Shown piece after piece: positions 1-5,088 of a DNA stretch of 11,909 nt. This DNA is from JBOFMT01 sp051658525 (lineage in GTDB: Bacteria; Bacillota_I; Bacilli_A; Erysipelotrichales; Erysipelotrichaceae), in contig JBOFMT010000053.1 in NCBI GenBank assembly GCA_051658525.1, forward strand, positions 1 to 11,909. Direction: 5' to 3'. Numbering within the stretch: the first letter of the stretch is position 1; every line of letters begins with the position of its first letter. Made by a program: the position numbers and the translations under genes. Below the pieces are notes generated by a model, which did not search any database, had not been told where the DNA came from, and saw only the letters and a program-made list of their open reading frames with translations.

Positions 1-52
1 CCACAGGAAAACATAGAAGTTCGTGCGTGATTCTAGTTTTCCTGTGGAAAAC
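1..52. repeat. Nested inverted repeats built on GTTTTCC/GGAAAAC
   Basis: CCACAGGAAAAC at 1-12 is the exact reverse complement of GTTTTCCTGTGG at 36-47, with 23 bases between. The right arm also forms a compact dyad, GTTTTCC-TGT-GGAAAAC, at 36-52. The left edge of the window cuts the region, so the repeat may extend further. It could be paired protein-binding sites or an RNA hairpin; there is no T-tract after it that would suggest a terminator. Confidence 0.6.
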
Positions 53-276
53 AGAGCGATAAAGCATTCGAACGTGCTCAAAAAAACAGGGATTGGATCC
101 AGGTGTTTTCCACGAAAAAATGGGGGAAAATAGGCAACAATCGCTGATCTAGAAAATAGACATCTTTCATTTAACATGACGCTACTAAGTAAATGTTTCT
201 CCTTTAAAGTAAAGGAAAAAAACGTGGAAATAAGTATTGGTAGTACAAGTTATGCCATTGAAGTTTCAAGTAGCTA

Positions 277-300
277 TTTTCCACCAATATTGGTGGAAAA
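277..300. repeat. Perfect 24-bp palindrome containing two head-to-head TTTTCCACC sites
   Basis: The half-site TTTTCCACCAAT at 277-288 is followed immediately by its exact reverse complement at 289-300, so the two halves form an unbroken 24-bp palindrome. Each half contains the TTTTCCAC word that recurs through the preceding 280 bases. A spacer-free dyad of this length is typical of a dimeric DNA-binding protein site. It could also be a cruciform or a paired initiator-protein site in an origin. The symmetry is seen directly; the binding partner is unknown. Confidence 0.7.
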
Positions 301-320
301 CAAAGAAATTGGCGGGAATT

Positions 321-428
321 TTCAGTATTTGATACCCTCATTACGTTAAAAATAATACAATCAAGCAACCAATAAAAACAGTGTGTTAAAAAAGGTATAA
401 AAAAAATAGATTTTTTTTAAAAAACCTA
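321..428. other. Very A/T-rich gene-free stretch upstream of tRNA-Leu
   Basis: This stretch is almost entirely A and T. Long A runs at about 387-410 are followed by T and A runs to about 424. It contains no gene and no clear promoter other than the tRNA promoter that begins just after it. Beside the TTTTCCAC cluster it could serve as an unwinding element if the region is an origin. It could equally be an UP-element-like segment that boosts the tRNA promoter. Neither role can be decided from the sequence. Confidence 0.35.
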
Positions 429-457
429 TTGCAAAAATATCAAAGCTATTATATAAT
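429..457 (+). promoter_or_regulatory. Sigma-A-type promoter of tRNA-Leu
   Basis: TTGCAA at 429-434 is a -35 element (4 of 6 bases match TTGACA). It is followed after exactly 17 bases by a perfect TATAAT -10 at 452-457. The tRNA begins 21 bases after the -10. A/T-rich DNA directly upstream could act as an UP element, which is common at stable-RNA promoters. Confidence 0.85.
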
Positions 458-477
458 AAGTAGGCAATCAACGATGC

Positions 478-560
478 GCGGATGTGGCGAAATTGGCAGA
501 CGCACCAGACTTAGGATCTGGCGGGCAACCGTGGGGGTTCGAGTCCCTTCATCCGCACCA
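478..560 (+). tRNA. tRNA-Leu (anticodon UAG)
   Basis: A complete 83-base tRNA gene with an encoded CCA end. The acceptor stem GCGGATG (478-484) pairs with CATCCGC (550-556), followed by discriminator A557 and CCA (558-560). The anticodon stem CCAGA (505-509) pairs with TCTGG (517-521) around the loop CTTAGGA. This places TAG at 512-514, which reads CUN leucine codons. GGTTCGAGTCC supplies the T arm, and a long variable arm (class II) precedes it, as expected for leucine. The gene stands alone with its own promoter and terminator. Confidence 0.97.
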
Positions 561-572
561 AATTGCAAAGTG

Positions 573-602
573 ATCTCAAACTTAGGTTTGAGATTTTTTT
601 TA
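573..602 (+). terminator. Intrinsic terminator of tRNA-Leu
   Basis: A nine-base stem, ATCTCAAAC (573-581) with GTTTGAGAT (586-594), encloses the loop TTAG and runs into eight T residues. It begins 13 bases after the tRNA CCA end. Confidence 0.92.
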
Positions 603-603
603 T

Positions 604-628
604 AAAAAAAGTGCGACTATTTCGCACT
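604..628 (-). terminator. Intrinsic terminator of the lysR gene
   Basis: AGTGCGA (610-616) pairs with TCGCACT (622-628) around a five-base loop. On the minus strand the hairpin is followed by a T-tract (the A run at 604-609). It lies just beyond the lysR stop codon and almost touches the tRNA terminator from the other side, so the two insulate convergent transcripts. Confidence 0.9.
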
Positions 629-632
629 ATGG

Positions 633-1508
633 TTAGATTGATAAGAAATAAGTTAGGCACTGTTGATACCACATATCGATTACATGATCATCCCAATTTG
701 ATTGAAGGTAGACAAAATGAAATGACTTTTTAATTTCTAAATTAGGAATTTTGATTTCATACAATTGCCCAGATGCAAGTTCATCTTTTACACAACTCTC
801 ATATAAAAAGGAAACTCCATATCCTTCCAAAGCTAGATGCTTAATCATTTGCATACTGCCTAAGGAAATTAATTGAGGAAAGCGTTGAACACTCGTTTGT
901 TGCTCTAGGAGATATTGTTCTAAAATAGCACGTGTACCAGAACCTTGCTCTCGAACGAGCAGTGGATAAGAGAAAAGATCTTGAAGTTGTTGTATTTCTA
1001 GAGGACGATGATAAACACAAATAAAGCGATCGTTGTATACGGCTTTACTTGAAAAGGTAGCTCGATCAAAATCCCCTTCGACTAGCGCGAAGTCCAATGC
1101 TCTGGTACGTAACGCATCAAGTAGGATCTTGGTATTATCGAGTTGAAATGTTACATGGTAGCTTTTATCTTGCAACAAGCTAGTAAGTAAATTGGGAACC
1201 AAATACTCCCCGATGGTTCTTGTTGCCCCAAAGCGTAAGTGTATTTGTTGACTCTTATGTTTGAGTTGCTGCAGGAAGCAACGATTTTGTTGTTGTGTTT
1301 GGCATAAGAAGTCATTAAGTTCTAAGCCGGCTTGCGTGATCTCCACATTGCGGTTTTCGTATTGAAATAACGTAACACCAAGTTGTTTTTGTAATGCGTG
1401 CATTTGTTGTGAGACCGCAGGCTGACTTAAGTGAAGCGCTTGGGCAGCTTTGGTAAAACTTCTGGTAGTACATAACATTTGAAATGTTGCATATCTTGGA
1501 TCTAACAT
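633..1508 (-). CDS. LysR-family transcriptional regulator
   Basis: This 291-residue protein has the usual length and layout of LysR-type regulators. An N-terminal winged helix-turn-helix spans about residues 5-62 (SFTKAAQALHLSQPAVSQQM is the recognition region, then LGVTLF and TQAG). A linker helix follows, then a two-lobe effector domain from about residue 90 to the end. The start at 1508 is supported by GGAGG (complement of 1515-1519), six bases upstream. It diverges from the YeiH-family transporter gene across a 92-bp spacer, the classic arrangement for a LysR protein controlling its neighbour and itself. E. coli has the same pairing (yeiE next to yeiH), and YeiE has been linked to sulfite sensing. 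By analogy the effector could be a sulfur oxyanion, but that is inference. Confidence 0.93.
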   Translation of the reverse strand: MLDPRYATFQMLCTTRSFTKAAQALHLSQPAVSQQMHALQKQLGVTLFQYENRNVEITQAGLELNDFLCQTQQQNRCFLQQLKHKSQQIHLRFGATRTIGEYLVPNLLTSLLQDKSYHVTFQLDNTKILLDALRTRALDFALVEGDFDRATFSSKAVYNDRFICVYHRPLEIQQLQDLFSYPLLVREQGSGTRAILEQYLLEQQTSVQRFPQLISLGSMQMIKHLALEGYGVSFLYESCVKDELASGQLYEIKIPNLEIKKSFHFVYLQSNWDDHVIDMWYQQCLTYFLSI

Positions 1509-1600
1509 TAGAAACCTCCATAAGATAAATTTATCATATTATAATATATCATAATTTTATTTTATAATACAGCTATGCTAAGCTTATAGTGAGGTGAATT
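1509..1600. promoter_or_regulatory. Divergent lysR/yeiH promoter region with dyad operators
   Basis: This spacer separates the two start codons and is strongly A/T-rich. Two perfect 12-bp palindromes stand in tandem: GATAAATTTATC at 1524-1535 and ATATTATAATAT at 1536-1547. They are plausible LysR binding sites, because the family favours short dyads in the shared promoter. A clean TATAAT at 1563-1568 suits the rightward gene but lacks a good -35 at the right distance, which fits activator dependence. On the minus strand, TATAAT (complement of 1539-1544) could serve lysR and lies inside the second palindrome, which fits autorepression. The ribosome binding site of the rightward gene is GAGGTG at 1591-1596. 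Confidence 0.6.
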
Positions 1601-2584
1601 ATGAAAAAATATTTGGGATATGGTTTATTATGCGCACTTGCGATTGGATCGCTGGTGATTGCTGAATTTGTTCCGATGCATTTGGTATCGGGAAGTGTTT
1701 TTGCACTTTTACTTGGGATGTTCTTACATCCTTATGTATATGCAGAACATCGCGAAGTTATTAATGTTGTGGCGAAAAAAGGGTTACGCATTGCCATTGT
1801 ACTTATGGGGTTAACCTTAAGTTTTAGCCAAGTAGTCCACGTTGGTAAGTATTCGCTCATCGTTATGGTGTTTACCTTATTGGCAGCGTTTGGTGGTGGA
1901 TATCTACTAGGAAAAGCCTTTGGTATGGATTGGAAGCTATCCTCCCTTATTTCGGCTGGAACTGGGATTTGTGGTGGGAGTGCGATTGCTGCGATTGCTC
2001 CAACCATTGATGCGGAAGATTCTTCCATTGCTTATGCAATTAGTGCAACGTTTATTTTTGATGTCCTGATGGTTATTTTATTCCCGATTATGGGGCGTGC
2101 CATTGGTATGAGCGATTTAGGCTTTGGTTTATGGGCTGGAACAGCTGTTAACGATACAAGTAGTGTCGTAGCTGCAGGATATGCTTATTCTGACGCAGCG
2201 GGGAGTTTTGCCCTCATTGTAAAACTAACACGTACCTTATCCATTATTCCAACTGTGCTTATTTTTTCATGGATTGGTGCTCGTATGAATCCAGACAAGC
2301 AGTCAGGTAAGTTTTCAATCAAAAAGGTATTTCCAACGTTCATTCTATTCTTCTTGTTGATGGTCGTTGTACGAAGTACAGGCTTGATTCCGGAAACACT
2401 TGCAAATGCTGCAGGTACGATTAGTAAATTTATGATGGTAATGGCACTTGCTGCCATTGGATTAAAAACCAACTTCAAAGAAGTAAGTAAATCGGGCTTC
2501 AAACCAATGTTACACGGATTCTTGATTTCTTTACTTGTTGTTGTGGTAAGTTTTGTTGTTCAAATGTTCTTAGGACAAATTTAA
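1601..2584 (+). CDS. yeiH: YeiH-family putative sulfate exporter (UPF0324)
   Basis: This 327-residue integral membrane protein has about ten hydrophobic segments, the first beginning at residue 4. The family signature GTGICGGSAIAAIAPTIDAE lies at about residues 121-140. Another conserved stretch, WAGTAVNDTSSVVAAG, follows near residues 178-193, and K-LTRTL near 210. These features identify the YeiH / putative sulfate exporter family. The transported substrate is not firmly established; sulfate or sulfite export has been proposed for relatives. The start is supported by GAGGTG four bases upstream. It is the only gene between the divergent lysR promoter and a strong terminator, so it is probably a single-gene unit controlled by the adjacent LysR protein. 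Confidence 0.93.
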   Translation: MKKYLGYGLLCALAIGSLVIAEFVPMHLVSGSVFALLLGMFLHPYVYAEHREVINVVAKKGLRIAIVLMGLTLSFSQVVHVGKYSLIVMVFTLLAAFGGGYLLGKAFGMDWKLSSLISAGTGICGGSAIAAIAPTIDAEDSSIAYAISATFIFDVLMVILFPIMGRAIGMSDLGFGLWAGTAVNDTSSVVAAGYAYSDAAGSFALIVKLTRTLSIIPTVLIFSWIGARMNPDKQSGKFSIKKVFPTFILFFLLMVVVRSTGLIPETLANAAGTISKFMMVMALAAIGLKTNFKEVSKSGFKPMLHGFLISLLVVVVSFVVQMFLGQI

Positions 2585-2609
2585 TCTCGCGAAAGTGAGA
2601 TTTTTTTTT
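2583..2609 (+). terminator. Intrinsic terminator of the yeiH-family gene
   Basis: AATCTCGC (2583-2590) pairs with GTGAGATT (2595-2602), with one G-T wobble, around a GAAA tetraloop. It runs into a T-tract ending at 2609. The stem begins within the stop codon of the transporter gene. Confidence 0.92.
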
Positions 2610-2617
2610 ATATTTTG

Positions 2618-2626
2618 TGCTATGAT
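2618..2626 (+). promoter_or_regulatory. Extended -10 promoter of idi
   Basis: TGC-TATGAT forms an extended -10 element (TGn at 2618-2620, hexamer at 2621-2626) between the preceding terminator and the idi ribosome binding site. No good -35 lies at the expected distance, as is often true of extended -10 promoters. Confidence 0.6.
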
Positions 2627-2651
2627 ACTCCTAAAAAAGAGAGGTAGTAAG

Positions 2652-3164
2652 ATGGAAGAAGTAATACTCGTTGATTATCAGGACCGTGAACTTGGTGTGA
2701 TGGAAAAACTACAAGCACATAAAGAGGTAAAACTACATCGTGCTTTTTCCGTGTTTTTATTGGATGGAACGCGGGTACTACTGCAGAAAAGAGCGGCAAC
2801 GAAATATCATTGCCCTAATCTTTGGGCCAACACCTGTTGTTCTCATCCAAGACGCAATGAATCATTAGAAGCTGCGGTAACAAGACGATTGGATGAAGAA
2901 CTAGGAATTCAGCCTATGGAATTAAAACCCATTGGTCACTTTATCTATCTCTATCAGTTTGATAATGGGTTAGCAGAGTTTGAATACGATCATGTTTGGG
3001 TTGGTCAATTTGATGGAAGCTATCATTTGAATCCTGAAGAAGTCAGTGCAGTAGAATGGGTTGAACTCGAAGCGTTACAAGCAGATATTTTGCTCCAGCC
3101 TCACCGCTATACTCCATGGCTCATTATGGCGCTAGCAAAGGTATTGGAAAGTCAATCAGCGTAA
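2652..3164 (+). CDS. idi: Isopentenyl-diphosphate delta-isomerase, type I (Nudix fold)
   Basis: This 170-residue cytosolic enzyme interconverts isopentenyl and dimethylallyl diphosphate for isoprenoid synthesis. The type I signature is complete. Metal-ligand histidines are at 23 and 29 (AHKEVKLHRAFS). NTCCSHP at 60-66 carries catalytic Cys63 and ligand His65. The Nudix-like helix RRLDEELGI spans 78-86, and EFE at 109-111 matches the catalytic and metal glutamates E114/E116 of the E. coli enzyme. The start at 2652 is chosen because GAGG at 2641-2644 lies seven bases upstream. An in-frame ATG at 2595 would add 19 residues and place the start inside the previous terminator. It forms a single-gene unit between two terminators. 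Many Firmicutes use the unrelated flavin-dependent type II enzyme instead. Confidence 0.95.
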   Translation: MEEVILVDYQDRELGVMEKLQAHKEVKLHRAFSVFLLDGTRVLLQKRAATKYHCPNLWANTCCSHPRRNESLEAAVTRRLDEELGIQPMELKPIGHFIYLYQFDNGLAEFEYDHVWVGQFDGSYHLNPEEVSAVEWVELEALQADILLQPHRYTPWLIMALAKVLESQSA

Positions 3165-3165
3165 C

Positions 3166-3189
3166 AAAGGAAGCCAGCTTCCTTTTTTT
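3166..3189 (+). terminator. Intrinsic terminator of idi
   Basis: AAAGGAAG (3166-3173) pairs with CTTCCTTT (3178-3185) around the loop CCAG and continues into a T run ending at 3189. It begins one base after the idi stop codon. Confidence 0.92.
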
Positions 3190-3199
3190 ATACCCTAAA

Positions 3200-3227
3200 T
3201 TGTAAGTTTAAAGAAATAAGGTATCAT
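3200..3227 (+). promoter_or_regulatory. Promoter of the membrane-protein gene pair
   Basis: TTGTAA at 3200-3205 and TATCAT at 3222-3227 are spaced by 16 bases. They lie just upstream of the ribosome binding site GAGGTG (3235-3240) of the gene that begins at 3246. Confidence 0.6.
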
Positions 3228-3245
3228 AAAGCAAGAGGTGATACC

Positions 3246-3575
3246 ATGAAAAAAATAATTGTTATTGGACTTTTGGGTGCACTTGCGATGAGTCTTGTTT
3301 TAGCCTATGGCTTTATCGTTGGTGATTTCTTTGTGGATGGAGCTGTATTGTTATCAAATCCTTGGGGCTTAGTAAGTCTTGTTGATTTGTACGTTGGATT
3401 TACGCTATTTTCACTTTGGATTTGGATTAGAGAAAGCAATCACTTGCTTGCGCTTGTCTGGATTGTTGCCATGATGGTACTTGGTTTTTTTACTGGAAGT
3501 GTTTATGTTGTTGTTGCAGCAATCCAATCCAAAGGTGATCTAGTGAAGTTTTTCCTTGGGAACCAACAAGGATGA
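3246..3575 (+). CDS. Small three-helix membrane protein, DUF1475-like
   Basis: This 109-residue protein of unknown function has three hydrophobic segments at about residues 3-24, 40-62 and 67-94. Between the first two lies a conserved-looking stretch, NPWGLVSLVDLYVGF, followed by WIWIRES. This pattern resembles the DUF1475 family as I remember it; a profile search is needed to confirm it. GAGGTG stands five bases before the ATG. The stop overlaps the start of the next membrane protein gene in an ATGA arrangement, so the two are translationally coupled and probably act together. The first segment could be read as a signal peptide, but a membrane anchor is more likely because no cleavage site is obvious. 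Confidence 0.8.
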   Translation: MKKIIVIGLLGALAMSLVLAYGFIVGDFFVDGAVLLSNPWGLVSLVDLYVGFTLFSLWIWIRESNHLLALVWIVAMMVLGFFTGSVYVVVAAIQSKGDLVKFFLGNQQG

Positions 3576-4243
3576 GGATCAAACTTAAGGAGCTGTGGGA
3601 GGAACTGCGTAGTGTTGTAAGTACTCGTATGATAGATGCCTTATTACCCCCTATCGTATTTTTTATTGCGCAGCAAACCATTTCGCTCCGCTTTGCTTTG
3701 TTCGCAGCACTTGGCCTTGGCTTGGTATTTTTTATCTTTCGACTTTACAAAAAACAATCGCTTTGGACGAGTAGCCTTGGTCTTCTTGGTGTTATCATTG
3801 CCGCAGGTCTTGCTTATGTCGGTCGTGATGCACGATTGTATTATCTACCGGGATTGCTTGGGAATGGAGGTTTGGTCGTTGTAACATTGATTAGTTTACT
3901 ATGGAAGCGCCCCTTAGCCATGCTGTCTTCTCAATTGACTAGAGGATGGCCTAAGGCTTGGTATTTGCATCCAGCTATATTTCCTAGTTATCAAAAGGTT
4001 ACTTGGATTTGGTTGTTGTTGTTTGGGTTACGTTTTGGTGCACAAGTATACTTTTTTCTAACCCAAGGCTCTGCAGTGTATGGTGTTGCTAGTATCATCT
4101 TAGGTACCCCATTTTTACTTGTCGTGTTATTGCTCAGCTATCTCTTAGGACGTTATTGGCTCCAACAAGCTTGTGGACCAAGTGTTAGTGAATTTGAGGA
4201 ACAAAAAGAGCCGCCCTATCAAGGGCAAAAACGTGGATTTTAG
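3572..4243 (+). CDS. DUF3159-family multi-spanning membrane protein
   Basis: This 223-residue protein of unknown function overlaps the previous gene by four bases (ATGA). It begins with a charged helix followed by DALLPPIVFFIAQQ, then about five or six membrane segments. It contains RLYKKQSLW, DARLYYLPGLLGN (about residues 89-101), and LLWKRPLAML. The D-x2-LP start, the R-Q/K-SL loop, the YLPGLL-N motif and the RRPL-like loop match my recollection of DUF3159, described mostly from Actinobacteria. The C-terminal ~25 residues are polar and probably cytoplasmic. Coupling to the small upstream membrane protein suggests a two-protein membrane unit. No terminator is visible after it, so transcripts may read on into the HAD gene. 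Confidence 0.85.
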   Translation: MRIKLKELWEELRSVVSTRMIDALLPPIVFFIAQQTISLRFALFAALGLGLVFFIFRLYKKQSLWTSSLGLLGVIIAAGLAYVGRDARLYYLPGLLGNGGLVVVTLISLLWKRPLAMLSSQLTRGWPKAWYLHPAIFPSYQKVTWIWLLLFGLRFGAQVYFFLTQGSAVYGVASIILGTPFLLVVLLLSYLLGRYWLQQACGPSVSEFEEQKEPPYQGQKRGF

Positions 4244-4264
4244 GTAGGAAGAAGATTGAAAATG

Positions 4265-4273
4265 TGATATGCT
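4265..4273 (+). promoter_or_regulatory. Extended -10 promoter of the HAD phosphatase gene
   Basis: TGA-TATGCT (TGn at 4265-4267, hexamer at 4268-4273) precedes the ribosome binding site GAGGTGG at 4281-4287. There is no good -35. It has the same style as the extended -10 elements upstream of idi and ptb. Confidence 0.5.
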
Positions 4274-4290
4274 CTAGCAAGAGGTGGACT

Positions 4291-4986
4291 ATGAACTATA
4301 CAACGATTTTATTTGACGCAGACGAAACACTCTTAGACTTTAAAGCAGGAGAGCGTATTGCTTTTCAAACGGTTTGTGAAGCTGCAAATTTAAGTTATAA
4401 CGAAGAAGTGGTTAAGAGCTATCAAACCATCAATAAAGCGCTGTGGACACAATTAGAACAAGGATGTATTTCCAAAGACGAAGTTATTATTGGTCGCTAT
4501 GAACAGTTGTTTGAACGCTATCAGATCACAATGGATGCAAGAGACGCGAGTGAAATCTTTTTCGCATCACTAGCCTCTTGTGCTGCACTGCTACCGGAAG
4601 CGTATGAACTATGTGTGGAACTTGCACAAACACATCAACTATATATTGTCACCAATGGCGTGAAACAAGCGCAACTTGGACGTTTACAAGCAAGTGGCTT
4701 ACTTGGATTGTTCGATGGTGTTTTTATATCAGAAGAGATCGGGGCAGCCAAACCACAACCTGCGTTCTTTGAACATGTACTTGCACATATTGAGGAAAAA
4801 GATCGTCGTAAACTCTTACTTGTTGGAGATTCTATGGCGAGTGATATTGTTGGTGGACACAATATGAACATCGACACTTGTTGGTATCATCCTGTAGGTA
4901 GCGAGGAGAGCCAAATACAAACGCCAACCTACGAAATTCAATGCTTAGGACAACTAAGAACCATCCTATCAAATACAGCCGTATGA
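4291..4986 (+). CDS. yjjG: HAD-superfamily phosphatase, YjjG/YfnB type (pyrimidine 5'-nucleotidase-like)
   Basis: This 231-residue cytosolic hydrolase has all four HAD motifs. DADET at 9-13 supplies nucleophile Asp9 and acid/base Asp11. VTNGV at about 120-124 is motif II. Lys154 in GAAKPQP is motif III. GDSMASD at 179-185 is motif IV with the Mg2+-binding aspartates. FISEEIGAAKPQP and the long helical cap at about residues 16-100 point to the YjjG/YfnB subgroup, whose E. coli member removes phosphate from pyrimidine and noncanonical nucleoside monophosphates. The true substrate here is not known. The start at 4291 is preferred over an in-frame ATG at 4264 because GAGGTGG lies four bases upstream and the nucleophile then sits at the usual distance from the N-terminus. 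Confidence 0.9.
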   Translation: MNYTTILFDADETLLDFKAGERIAFQTVCEAANLSYNEEVVKSYQTINKALWTQLEQGCISKDEVIIGRYEQLFERYQITMDARDASEIFFASLASCAALLPEAYELCVELAQTHQLYIVTNGVKQAQLGRLQASGLLGLFDGVFISEEIGAAKPQPAFFEHVLAHIEEKDRRKLLLVGDSMASDIVGGHNMNIDTCWYHPVGSEESQIQTPTYEIQCLGQLRTILSNTAV

Positions 4987-5000
4987 TATACGGTTTTTTT
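4977..5000 (+). terminator. Intrinsic terminator of the HAD gene
   Basis: CCGTAT (4979-4984) pairs with ATACGG (4988-4993) around a three-base loop; a wobble pair and an A-T pair extend the stem outward. Seven T residues follow. The stop codon lies inside the hairpin. It separates the HAD gene from the fermentation operon. Confidence 0.88.
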
Positions 5001-5050
5001 ACGTTTTTTGTTTCAATTGTGTTTATTCGGTAGGAACGACAGAGTTGATA

Positions 5051-5059
5051 TGGTATAAT
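5051..5059 (+). promoter_or_regulatory. Extended -10 promoter of the branched-chain amino acid operon
   Basis: TGG-TATAAT has a perfect -10 hexamer at 5054-5059 and an extended TGn at 5051-5053. The -35 region at 5031-5036 is a poor match. Transcription would start near 5066. No other promoter or terminator is evident before 10587, so this element probably drives all seven genes. Confidence 0.78.
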
Positions 5060-5073
5060 GTAAACGATTACAT
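5058..5073. promoter_or_regulatory. cre site (CcpA catabolite-repression operator)
   Basis: ATGTAAACGATTACAT matches the degenerate Firmicute cre consensus WTGNAANCGNWNNCWW at every defined position and is nearly palindromic (TGTAA/TTACA arms around ACGA). It overlaps the last two bases of the -10 and spans the predicted start of transcription. That position is typical of repression by CcpA with HPr-Ser-P. The Shine-Dalgarno sequence follows immediately at 5074-5080. Confidence 0.75.
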
Positions 5074-5088
5074 AAGGAGGCATTTGTA

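Larger units (their letters stand above)
1..320. other. Gene-free region with a cluster of TTTTCCAC / GTGGAAAA motifs (DnaA-box-like)
   Basis: No convincing coding frame is visible. The 8-mer TTTTCCAC or its complement occurs four times: GTGGAAAA at 44-51, TTTTCCAC at 106-113, TTTTCCAC at 277-284 and GTGGAAAA at 293-300. A near copy, GTGGAAAT, lies at 224-231, and related GGAAAAC/GTTTTCC words lie at 6-12 and 36-42. The copy at 43-51 reads TTTTCCACA on the complement and fits the relaxed DnaA box TTWTNCACA; the others differ at the last base. The motif density and mixed orientation are plain in the sequence. The origin-like reading is inference, because no dnaA, dnaN or rpmH gene is visible in the window. 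An operator array for an unknown regulator is the main alternative. Confidence 0.5.

Noticed and set aside
1..320. CRISPR array suggested by repeated GTTTTCC words.
   Set aside because: The repeats are only 7-12 bases, occur in both orientations and are irregularly spaced.
317..331. AATTTTCAG followed by partial symmetry, reminiscent of a CodY box (AATTTTCWGAAAATT).
   Set aside because: The second half has several mismatches, and no gene start lies close enough to be its obvious target.
1732..2502. Long open frames opposite the yeiH-family gene.
   Set aside because: They have no ribosome binding sites or recognisable protein features and mirror the codon pattern of the real gene.
2595..2651. 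Upstream in-frame start for idi, which would add a hydrophobic 19-residue N-terminus.
   Set aside because: The start falls within the previous terminator and has no ribosome binding site; the ATG at 2652 has a well-spaced GAGG and gives the normal family length.
4987..5088. Possible riboswitch or T-box leader before ptb.
   Set aside because: The predicted 5' leader is only about 23 bases, too short for a structured leader; the only conserved-looking element is the cre site.
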